From Deltaproteobacteria bacterium (GTDB taxonomy: Bacteria; Myxococcota; Kuafuiibacteriia; Kuafuiibacteriales; Kuafuiibacteriaceae): a stretch of 64,000 nucleotides of DNA. The notes below the pieces were generated by a model that worked only from the letters and a program-made list of their open reading frames with translations, was not told where the DNA came from and searched no databases. Of this stretch, positions 57,563-64,000 are shown in pieces. The position numbers and the translations under genes are program-made. The stretch covers positions 124,001-188,000 of the forward strand of contig JACKEN010000008.1 of the NCBI GenBank assembly GCA_020632995.1, in the 5' to 3' direction. Within the stretch, counting starts at the first letter, position 1; the number at the start of each line of letters is the position of its first letter.

Positions 57563-57616
57563 CTAGCGGCCAGGACCCCAGATATCGCTGTTCGTATCGC
57601 TGAAGCAGTTGGACAT
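57563..57616 (-). CDS. 17-residue small ORF (leader peptide or small peptide)
   Basis: ATG start, 17 codons and TAG: MSNCFSDTNSDIWGPGR. It has a good ribosome binding site (AAGGGAG, 6 nt before the ATG). A strong terminator follows 27 bp downstream. The upstream ~80 bp (to 57745) contains the most AT-rich stretch of the neighbourhood (AATTATTTGCGTTTTGTC on the minus strand), a likely promoter. The peptide has one Cys and one Trp and no hydrophobic stretch. It could be an attenuator leader for the downstream tRNA-like RNA and VWA-ARPP-1 operon, a secreted peptide precursor, or a chance ORF in a small RNA. I know of no homologue. Confidence 0.5.
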   Translation of the reverse strand: MSNCFSDTNSDIWGPGR

Positions 57617-57812
57617 CGTGGGCTCCCTTCGCGGCCTGGGGCCGCTGAAGATGCACGTACCTTGGCTCTTCGCTCCGCGCTCGTCAACCAAGAATCGACA
57701 AAACGCAAATAATTCTGATGAGTTACGAAAACGAGAGATCAATAGGTAAGTACGCGCACGTGCGCGCGTGCGCCCGCCGCGCCCGGGTTGTCAACACCGC
57801 GAGCCGGCGCAA
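57617..57812. promoter_or_regulatory. AT-rich region, likely promoter of the small ORF transcript
   Basis: The stretch 57690-57745 is clearly AT-richer than the surroundings and lies 75-130 bp upstream of the small ORF on the minus strand. I cannot place a confident -35/-10 pair. A 12-bp palindrome GCGCACGTGCGC (57754-57765) sits at its upstream edge, after the stop of the next gene; it could be an operator or part of that gene's 3' end. Confidence 0.35.
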
Positions 57813-60767
57813 TCAGAGCTGCAGGATCAGCCACGAGAAGATGTCCTCGATGTCCGCCTGGCCGTTGTTGTGGAAGTCCGTGTACCAGACGCGGCCCGAG
57901 TTCACGTGGGGTTGGAAGCTCACCATGAAGGGGTGCGTGCCGCCGTCGTTGAGGCGATCGCCCTGCAGGTAGACGGTGGTGGCGGCGTCGGCGGCGTCCA
58001 CCGCGGTGCAGCAGCTGTCGATCGTCACGGTCGTGCGCCCCTGCAATGCAGCTTGCAGCGTGGGCTCGACCACCTGGACCGGGCCGTTGAAGGGCCCCGC
58101 GTTCTGGGCCGCGTCGCGCACGGTGTCGTCGCCGTGGAAGTCCACGAAGGCGGGCCAGCCGACCTCGATGAGATCGTAGGCCCAGTCCGACGCGTAGACC
58201 GAGCCGCCGTTCATGACGAAGTTGGCGATGTTGGTGCGGCCCGGGTTGGTCAGGCCCAGGCCCTCCTCCCAGCCGCAGTTGAAGAACACCATGTCGTACT
58301 GGGCGAGCTCGCTCGCGTCGTTGACGAGGCGGCTGGCCTGGCCCTGGTCGTAGTAGGTGTAGGGGACGTTGAGGCGGTCGAGGATGCTCTGCATCTGGTC
58401 CCACTCGCCCCACACCACCGCGACCTCCGCGCTCCCCGGATCCAGGCACTGGCGGCCGGGGAACACCGTGACCTGACCCGAGCTCACCGTGGCCTGCAAG
58501 GTAGTGCTCCACGAGCCGTACTCGGCGTGCACCATGTACGCGCCGGGCGGGACGCAGGTGAGCACCCAGTCGCCGTTGGCGTCGGTGGTGGTCTGGACGC
58601 GCCCGCTCGCGGTGTCGACGTAGACGGTGGCGCCTGCCACCGGGCCGTTCCCGCTGAGGTCGCAGAGGTTCCCCTGGATGTCGCCGCAGGGGATGGACGA
58701 GGCGTGGGCGATCAGCGGCACGTCGTGGGTGGCGGAGGCGGCGTCGTTGGACTGGATGCGCAGCACCCCGTCGTCGCGGCCGTCGTTGGCCCCGGTGTAG
58801 GTCACCGTCAACCCGACTTGCGAGCCGGGGGGGATGGTGGTGGGGGTGGCCGGCGGGTTGCTGAGGGCGAACTCGCTCGAGGTCGGGGCGGGGAGGCTCA
58901 GGCTCGAGACGATCACGTCCTGGGTGCCGCAGGAGACCATCTGGAGCTGGCGCGGCACCGGGAGGCCCGGGGTGTGGGTGCCGAACACGAGGGGCGAGGG
59001 CATCGGGCAGAGCATCGGGCCCGCGCCCTGGCCGGTGATCGGGATGAAGAAGTCCGGGGTCAGCGGGATGAGGCCGGTGTAGATCTGCAGCTCGCCGGTG
59101 TGGGGCTGGGCGGTGCGCGGGGTGAAGACCACGTCGAAGGTGCGGCTCGATCCGGCGCGCACCAGCATCGGCACCGTGAGGGACGCGAGGCGGAAGTCCC
59201 GCGAGGTGCTCGCGGCGAAGGCCACCTGGCTCACCGTGCAGCTGTTGGTGCCGGTGTTCTGCACCTGCACCTGGATGGTCTGGCTGGTCCCGACCGGCAC
59301 CGCGCCGAACGCGATCGGATCCGGGATCACCGCGAGGCCACACTCCCCGGGGTTGAGGCGCCGCCCGTTCAGGGTCACCGGGATCACTGGCTCGCCCGCG
59401 TCGCTGCTCGCCACCTCGAAGGTGCCGGTGTCGCTGCCGCCATCGGTGGGGGCGTAGCCGAGCTGCAAGGTGACGCTCTGACCGGGGTTCACGCTGAAGG
59501 GCAGGCCGGGCGGGTTGACGAGGCTGAACTCGGGCGAGGTGCCCGCCGCCATCCTGAGGGCGGTGACCTGGCACGCCACCGCGCCGGAGTTCTCGATGAG
59601 GAGCGACTTGGTGGTCGAGCCGCCCGCGCCCACCGGGTTGAAGGTGAGGGCGGTCGGCAGGACGGTGATGTCACACGCCCGCGACTCGCCCACCAGGGTC
59701 ACGAAGCTGTCGGGCAGGCTCGAGCCGACCACCAGGCGGTCCTGGTCGCGGCCGGGGTTCGTGGGCGCGTAGCGCAGGTCGACCTGCACGCTCTGCCCGG
59801 GCTCGAGGCGCTGGGGGAGGGCGGGGGGCGCGAGCACCGAGAACTCGGGGTTGCTCTCGATGGCGAGGCTCCGGAGATCCAGGCCGACGTCGCCGCAGCT
59901 CTCGATCGTCACGCTGCGGTCCGCGTGCATGCCGACCTCGACCTGCCCGAAGTCCACCAGCGGCTCGGAGGGGCAGACGCCGGGGGCCACCCCGCCGCCG
60001 GTGACCACCACCGGCACCAGCGGGCGCTCGCTGTCGTCGCTGCTGATCTGGAACACCGCGGTCACCGTCTCGGGCACCGACGGGGTGAAGCGCACCTGGA
60101 TGAGCTGCGACTCGCCCACTGCAAGTGAGCCTGCATAGGTGGCGGGCTCGAAGCTCACCGAGGGGTGGGCGCCCGCCTCGGCCGCGGCGGAGGTGACGCC
60201 GAGGGGCGCGGTGCCCGCGCTGCCGATGGTGATGGTGGCGACCCGGGTCTGACCGAAGGGCACCACCCCGAAGTCGATCCTGAGCGGATCCTCGCAGCCC
60301 TCGGGGATCCCGGCTTGGGGCCCGGCCACGCAGACCGAGATCACCGGGCCGGTGCGGGCCACGCCCTCGCCCGCGAGGGGGACCTCGAGCACCGGGGTCG
60401 CGGGATCGTCGGAGTCGATGAGCACCGCACCGTACGCGGGGCCCTCGCTCTGGGGGACGAAGCGAACCATGACGGTGTGCAACTCACCTTGCCCGAGCTC
60501 GAACGCCTCGGTGGTCAACCCGACGCCGGGGTGGGTGCCCTCGGCCAACCGCAGGCCCGAGACCTTCAGGGGGGCGCTGCCCACGTTCGTGATCTCGAGC
60601 GCGCGGGTGGCGCCGATGCCTACGAAGGGGCGGCCGAAGTCGAGGGGCGAGGGCGACGCCTTGATGACCGGGGCGACCGAGCTCAGCCCGTCCTCGCCGC
60701 AGTCACAGGCGCCCGCGGCCAGGGCCAGGATGGCCACACCGAGGCGGAGACTCCCGTGGGTCTTCAT
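57813..60767 (-). CDS. Choice-of-anchor-D lipoprotein with a C-terminal GATase-like domain
   Basis: 984 residues; lipobox LALAAGAC (Cys21). Residues ~30-680 contain about six ASPM/SPD-2/Hydin-like (choice-of-anchor D) beta-sandwich units with recurring SPSPLDFGRPFVGIGATRAL, VRFVPQSEGPAYGAVLIDSD and DVVFTPRTAQPHTGELQIYT landmarks. A carboxypeptidase-regulatory-like unit follows (NGPVAGATVYVDTASGRVQT). The last ~215 residues have a Rossmann-like alternation (AEVAVVWGEWDQMQSILDRL, YDMVFFNCGWEEGLGL, VMNGGSVYASDWAYDLI) similar to glutamine-amidotransferase- or ThuA-like folds. The domain order is unusual. It is probably displayed on the outer membrane; the substrate is unknown. Confidence 0.8.
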   Translation of the reverse strand: MKTHGSLRLGVAILALAAGACDCGEDGLSSVAPVIKASPSPLDFGRPFVGIGATRALEITNVGSAPLKVSGLRLAEGTHPGVGLTTEAFELGQGELHTVMVRFVPQSEGPAYGAVLIDSDDPATPVLEVPLAGEGVARTGPVISVCVAGPQAGIPEGCEDPLRIDFGVVPFGQTRVATITIGSAGTAPLGVTSAAAEAGAHPSVSFEPATYAGSLAVGESQLIQVRFTPSVPETVTAVFQISSDDSERPLVPVVVTGGGVAPGVCPSEPLVDFGQVEVGMHADRSVTIESCGDVGLDLRSLAIESNPEFSVLAPPALPQRLEPGQSVQVDLRYAPTNPGRDQDRLVVGSSLPDSFVTLVGESRACDITVLPTALTFNPVGAGGSTTKSLLIENSGAVACQVTALRMAAGTSPEFSLVNPPGLPFSVNPGQSVTLQLGYAPTDGGSDTGTFEVASSDAGEPVIPVTLNGRRLNPGECGLAVIPDPIAFGAVPVGTSQTIQVQVQNTGTNSCTVSQVAFAASTSRDFRLASLTVPMLVRAGSSRTFDVVFTPRTAQPHTGELQIYTGLIPLTPDFFIPITGQGAGPMLCPMPSPLVFGTHTPGLPVPRQLQMVSCGTQDVIVSSLSLPAPTSSEFALSNPPATPTTIPPGSQVGLTVTYTGANDGRDDGVLRIQSNDAASATHDVPLIAHASSIPCGDIQGNLCDLSGNGPVAGATVYVDTASGRVQTTTDANGDWVLTCVPPGAYMVHAEYGSWSTTLQATVSSGQVTVFPGRQCLDPGSAEVAVVWGEWDQMQSILDRLNVPYTYYDQGQASRLVNDASELAQYDMVFFNCGWEEGLGLTNPGRTNIANFVMNGGSVYASDWAYDLIEVGWPAFVDFHGDDTVRDAAQNAGPFNGPVQVVEPTLQAALQGRTTVTIDSCCTAVDAADAATTVYLQGDRLNDGGTHPFMVSFQPHVNSGRVWYTDFHNNGQADIEDIFSWLILQL

Positions 60768-60865
60768 GCCCGAAGGCTATTCGCTCAGGAGAAAACTGCC
60801 ACGCGACGAACGTCCGAGGCGAGGGGAGGGCGGGGCCTGACCTCCGGTCGGGCCCCGCGACGAAG

Positions 60866-62485
60866 CTACCGGCAGGTCCGCTGCCCGCGCACCTTGACGC
60901 AGGAGTTCGAGCAGCAGTCGGCGTTGGCCGAGCAGCTCGAGCCCACCGGGAAGCAGGCGGGGCCGCCCGAGCTCAGGTAGTCCAGGGCGTCCTTGGCCTG
61001 GATGAGCCCGAAGCCGTAGGCGTTGTCACGACCGGCGGCGCCGAGGTCGATCGCGGTGGCGGCGAGGGCGTCGCGGATCTGCTGGTTGGTCCAGGTGGGG
61101 TTGTGGCTCCAGACGAGGGCGGCCACGCCGGAGACGTGGGGCGTCGCCATCGAGGTGCCGTCGTAGAAGTCGTAGTTGCTGGCCTCCACCGCCACCGTGG
61201 TGGCCTGACCGAGCTTGCCGAGCAGGGTCGCGCCGGCGGTGTCGGAGACGGACATGGACGGGATGGTGGTGGCCACGCCGCCGAGGGTGCCGAGGAAGTC
61301 GCCCGCGACGTTGTTGTAGATGACGGCCGCGACGCCGCCGCCGTTCTGGCAGGCCAGCACCTTGTCGGAGAACGCGATGGTGCCGCGGGCGATCAGGCAG
61401 ACCGCGCCGCCGGCGCCGGTGCAGGTGCTGGTGCCGTCACCGCAGTCCACCAGGGGCCCGCTGACGGTGCCGAGGGGCGAGCCGTCCATGCCGCTGCCGA
61501 CGAAGGAGGTGCCGTCCTGGGTGGAGACGCTGGCCACGGTGCCCGCGCCCACGGGGACGGTGGAGAGCACGTGCACGCCGGGGGCGGAGAGCTCGACCTG
61601 GCTGTTCTGCTGCGAGAAGTCGGCGACGGTCATGGTGTCGTCGATGGCGGCGACCGAGATCACCGAGTCGTACGACGCGGGGTAGGAGTTGCGGGTGTTG
61701 CCGTCGTTGCCGGCCGCGGCCACGGAGAGGACGCCGGCGGCGTACGCGCTCGCGAAGGCGCGATCCTCGGTGCGGCTGCGGGTGGAGCCGCCCAGCGACA
61801 TGCTCACCACCTTGGCGCCGTTGCTCACGCAGGTGTTGAGGGCGGTGACGAGCGAGGAGCTGTAGGCCCAGGCGCCGTCGTTGCCGAACACGCGGACGAT
61901 GTGCAGGGCCACGGTGCCGCTCGGCATCACGCCGATCACGCCCAGGTTGTTGTTCACGGCGGAGATGGTGCCCGCCACGTGGGTGCCGTGACCGGCGCCG
62001 TCCTCGAACCAGTTGCCGGCCCCGCCGGGATCGCTGGTGCCGCTCACGTTGGTGGTGGGCAGGTCCTCATGGCCCAACGAGTAGCCGGAGTCGATGATGC
62101 ACACCTTCACGCTGGCCGCGCTGGCGTCGCTCACCAGGGGCGCCTGCACCATGGTGATGCCGTACGGCGTGGTCTGGCCCAGCATGTAGCGCTTGGCGTC
62201 CTCCTCCACGTACTCGATGTGGGGGTTCTTCGAGAGCGCGGTCACCGCCTTCTCGGGCAGGTGCACGGCCACCGCGTTGAGCTTCTCGAGCCGCAGGGCG
62301 ACCCTGCCGGCCTCCTCGGCCGCGAGGCGCCCCGCGTCGTCCTTGTATGCGACGATGTATCGGGCCTCAGCGCTGACCGCGTCGGTGGTCTGGGCGCCAG
62401 GCCCCTCGTTCACTTGGCAGGCAAGGAGGCTTGCGCTGGCGGTGGCCGCCAGGAGGAGCGCGCCGCTCCGGGGACAGTCCTTCAT
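60866..62485 (-). CDS. Subtilisin-like (S8) serine protease lipoprotein with PA insert and Cys-rich tail
   Basis: 539 residues, with AGAGGAA before the ATG. A signal peptide ends in LLAC (Cys23). An inhibitor-I9-like propeptide (~42-100, YIVAYKDDAGRLAAEEAG) precedes the catalytic domain with Asp132 (CIIDSGY), His166 (GAGHGTHVAG) and Ser445 (GTSMATPHVSG). Between His and Ser lies a protease-associated-like insert (CLIARGTIAFSDKVLACQNG). The C-terminal 30 residues (CFPVGSSCSANADCCSNSCV) form a small knottin-like Cys motif. It is a secreted or surface-anchored protease, likely used in prey or polymer degradation. A divergent PHP-type lipoprotein gene lies across 217 bp. Confidence 0.9.
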   Translation of the reverse strand: MKDCPRSGALLLAATASASLLACQVNEGPGAQTTDAVSAEARYIVAYKDDAGRLAAEEAGRVALRLEKLNAVAVHLPEKAVTALSKNPHIEYVEEDAKRYMLGQTTPYGITMVQAPLVSDASAASVKVCIIDSGYSLGHEDLPTTNVSGTSDPGGAGNWFEDGAGHGTHVAGTISAVNNNLGVIGVMPSGTVALHIVRVFGNDGAWAYSSSLVTALNTCVSNGAKVVSMSLGGSTRSRTEDRAFASAYAAGVLSVAAAGNDGNTRNSYPASYDSVISVAAIDDTMTVADFSQQNSQVELSAPGVHVLSTVPVGAGTVASVSTQDGTSFVGSGMDGSPLGTVSGPLVDCGDGTSTCTGAGGAVCLIARGTIAFSDKVLACQNGGGVAAVIYNNVAGDFLGTLGGVATTIPSMSVSDTAGATLLGKLGQATTVAVEASNYDFYDGTSMATPHVSGVAALVWSHNPTWTNQQIRDALAATAIDLGAAGRDNAYGFGLIQAKDALDYLSSGGPACFPVGSSCSANADCCSNSCVKVRGQRTCR

Positions 62486-62606
62486 CGATCGGTTCCTCTC
62501 GCTCGGGTCGCACCGTGGGCCGCCCCGCGCGGCCTGCACCTGCTGATCCCTCATTGAGATGGCACTCTAGACGTGGAGCGCTGCTTTTCTGCACCCACCT
62601 GAATAC

Positions 62607-62631
62607 GGTACTGTTCGTACCAACCGGTTGG
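62607..62631. promoter_or_regulatory. Overlapping palindromes in the divergent promoter region
   Basis: GGTAC-TGTTC-GTACC (62607-62621) is followed directly by the perfect 12-bp palindrome CCAACCGGTTGG (62620-62631). They sit between divergent genes, 122 bp from the protease start and 72 bp from the PHP-family start. This resembles binding sites of TetR-type regulators. Confidence 0.45.
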
Positions 62632-62702
62632 ATCGCCTACCCTGGGCCCTCCGACGTTGGGCGCATGATCCCACCCCGCGGGGCGGGGTAGCCTCGGCCC
62701 CG

Positions 62703-64000
62703 GTGCGCGCGACCTGGGCGATCTGCTTCGTGATTCTGGCGGGTTGTACCCGCTCCGAGGAGGGGCCGGCCCCGGCCCCCTGGCGGCCCGGGGTGACCTA
62801 CGCCTCCGCTCCCGGCCCAAATGGCCGGGGCCTGCTGGATCGCCGCGGCCTCATCCACGCGCACTCCGTCTACTCGCACGACGCCTGCGATGAGGAGCCG
62901 GTGAAGGACGGGGTGCGTGACCCGGTCTGCTTCGACGACTTCCGGCGGGGGCTCTGCCAGGCGCGGCACGACTTCGTGATGCTCACGGATCACCCGGAGT
63001 CCTTCTCCGCCACCCCGTTCGAGGAGGCGCTCTTGTATCGCGCGGAGCGGGGCGACGAGCTGGTGGAGCGTGCAGGCCAGCCTGCGGCGTCCTGGGCAAG
63101 CTGTCCTGACGGGAGCCGCGCGCTGATCATGGCCGGCTTCGAGGGGGGCACGATGTCGGTGGGCCTCGAGCACCACGCCACCGAGGAGGAGGCGACCCGG
63201 GACGCCCTGTACCGCGACGTGTCGGCCGAGAGCATCCAGGCGGTGCAGGCCACCGGCGCGCTCACCCTCCTGCAGCACACCGAGGACTGGACCCCGGACG
63301 AGATCATGGACCTGCCCGTCCATGGCTTCGAGATGTACAACCTCCACGCCAACAGCTTCCGCGCCGCGGGGACGCTCCTCGAGATGCTGATCCTCAGCAG
63401 CGAGCGCCCCGACGATCTCCCGCACCCCGATCTCATCTTCCTCCCCATCTTCTCGGAGGACCCGCGTTACCTCGAGCGCTGGGGCTCGGTGCTGGCTCGG
63501 GGTGGGCGCCGGGTGACCACGATGGGGACGGACTGCCACCGCAACAGCTTCCCCGCGCTGCTCCCCGACGGTGAGCGGGCGGACAGCTACCGGCGGATGA
63601 TGATCTGGTTCTCCAACCACCTCCTGGTGCGCCCCGAGGCGGACGGGCGCTGGGATGATCGCCACCTGAAGGACGCCTTGCAGTCAGGGCGGCTCTATGG
63701 CGCCTTCGAGATCCTGGGGAGCCCGGAGGGCTTCGACTTCTACGCCGAGGTCGGCGGGGAGGTGGCGGAGATGGGCTCCGAGGTCCCCTTCACCGCCGCG
63801 CCCCAGCTCCGCATCGTGGCTCCGACATTGCGGAACCCGGACCCCGACAGGCCCGCGCCGAACCTGACGGTGCGGCTCTTGAAGGCGGTGGAGGGGGGCT
63901 TCGAGGAGGTCGTGTCCGCGCCCGGCAGCATCACCTACTCGCCCACCGGGCCCGGCGTGTACCGGGCGGAGGTCCGGATGGTGCCGAACCACCTGGCCGA
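62703..64000 (+). CDS. PHP-superfamily metal-dependent hydrolase lipoprotein, truncated by the window edge
   Basis: GTG start; at least 432 codons with no stop before the edge. Lipobox VILAGC (Cys15). The PHP metal sites are visible: LIHAHSVYSHDACD (HxH), MLTDHPESFSA (DH), GFEGGT (Glu), LLQHTEDWT (His) and TTMGTDCHRNSFP (Asp and His). It therefore belongs to the amidohydrolase-like PHP phosphoesterase group, some of which are polymerase- or histidinol-phosphatase-related. Secreted PHP proteins of this size are uncommon and their substrates are poorly known. The C-terminal part turns beta-rich and is cut off. Confidence 0.8.
   Translation, partial: MRATWAICFVILAGCTRSEEGPAPAPWRPGVTYASAPGPNGRGLLDRRGLIHAHSVYSHDACDEEPVKDGVRDPVCFDDFRRGLCQARHDFVMLTDHPESFSATPFEEALLYRAERGDELVERAGQPAASWASCPDGSRALIMAGFEGGTMSVGLEHHATEEEATRDALYRDVSAESIQAVQATGALTLLQHTEDWTPDEIMDLPVHGFEMYNLHANSFRAAGTLLEMLILSSERPDDLPHPDLIFLPIFSEDPRYLERWGSVLARGGRRVTTMGTDCHRNSFPALLPDGERADSYRRMMIWFSNHLLVRPEADGRWDDRHLKDALQSGRLYGAFEILGSPEGFDFYAEVGGEVAEMGSEVPFTAAPQLRIVAPTLRNPDPDRPAPNLTVRLLKAVEGGFEEVVSAPGSITYSPTGPGVYRAEVRMVPNHLA

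Noticed and set aside
57126..57656. A 176-codon minus-strand open frame over the tRNA-like region, and overlapping plus-strand frames
   Set aside because: The translation contains phrases typical of translated tRNA sequence, and the frame runs through the terminator hairpin. RNA structure explains the region better.

Overview
This window is very GC-rich and its genes are packed tightly, with many starting at GTG. About twenty of the roughly forty-five genes carry lipoprotein signal peptides. Several of these lipoproteins have Asp-Ala-Gly-rich linkers, Cys-rich CxxDxDC motifs, choice-of-anchor, TIG or thrombospondin type 3 modules, or beta-propeller-like bodies. Together with a TlpA/cytochrome cluster and a divergent orphan CheB, this points to a predatory or saprophytic member of the Myxococcota (former Deltaproteobacteria). 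That assignment rests on gene style, since no rRNA or marker tree is available here. I see no transposase, integrase, phage gene or CRISPR array.

Layout. 1-9.7 kb: a SUMF1-domain gene (cut by the window edge), a Cys-rich lipoprotein, a VOC protein, an AraC regulator, a cupredoxin-thioredoxin fusion and two giant surface lipoproteins. 9.8-17.5 kb: a methyltransferase, an orphan CheB whose receiver domain has lost its phospho-acceptor, and a three-gene unit of WHy/LEA-like lipoprotein, ABCG-like transporter and secreted anchored protein. 17.5-22.7 kb: a ClpA/ClpC-type unfoldase with a Pro-rich linker, a lipoprotein and an unrecognised 375-residue protein. 22.8-28 kb: an overlapping coaBC - type-4 uracil-DNA glycosylase - nfeD - lipoprotein operon. 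28-30.3 kb: cysDN for sulfate activation. 30.4-34.1 kb: a P-loop ATPase and TPR protein pair that resembles bacterial conflict (immune) modules. 34-47.6 kb: lipoproteins (a metallo-beta-lactamase/lamin-tail fusion, a propeller, tandem paralogues), a protein with eight 18-residue repeats, glutathione peroxidase, an esterase, a MogA-like protein, a CocE-like hydrolase and a membrane protein. 47.8-54.7 kb: a five-gene operon of two thioredoxin-like lipoproteins, a beta-barrel, a tetra-heme DHOR protein and a penta-heme cytochrome. 54.7-57.8 kb: a divergent VWA protein of Ro60-like layout coupled to an ARPP-1-like protein, with a structured noncoding stretch upstream. 57.8-64 kb: a choice-of-anchor-D lipoprotein, a subtilase and a PHP-family lipoprotein (cut by the window edge).

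The most unusual locus is 54.7-57.75 kb. Read on the minus strand it holds an AT-rich promoter region, a 17-codon ORF with a good ribosome binding site, a strong hairpin terminator, a tRNA cloverleaf (anticodon GUC) interrupted in its T-loop by about 116 nt with duplicated tRNA-like arms, and then the VWA and ARPP-1 genes overlapping by ATGA. tRNA-like RNAs beside Ro60-type proteins are known as bacterial Y RNAs (YrlA), so this could be a divergent RNA-quality-control or RNA-repair system. A decayed tRNA with a duplicated 3' half is the simpler alternative. Other candidates for undescribed systems are the ATPase-TPR pair, the ABCG-like/WHy operon and the barrel-cytochrome operon.
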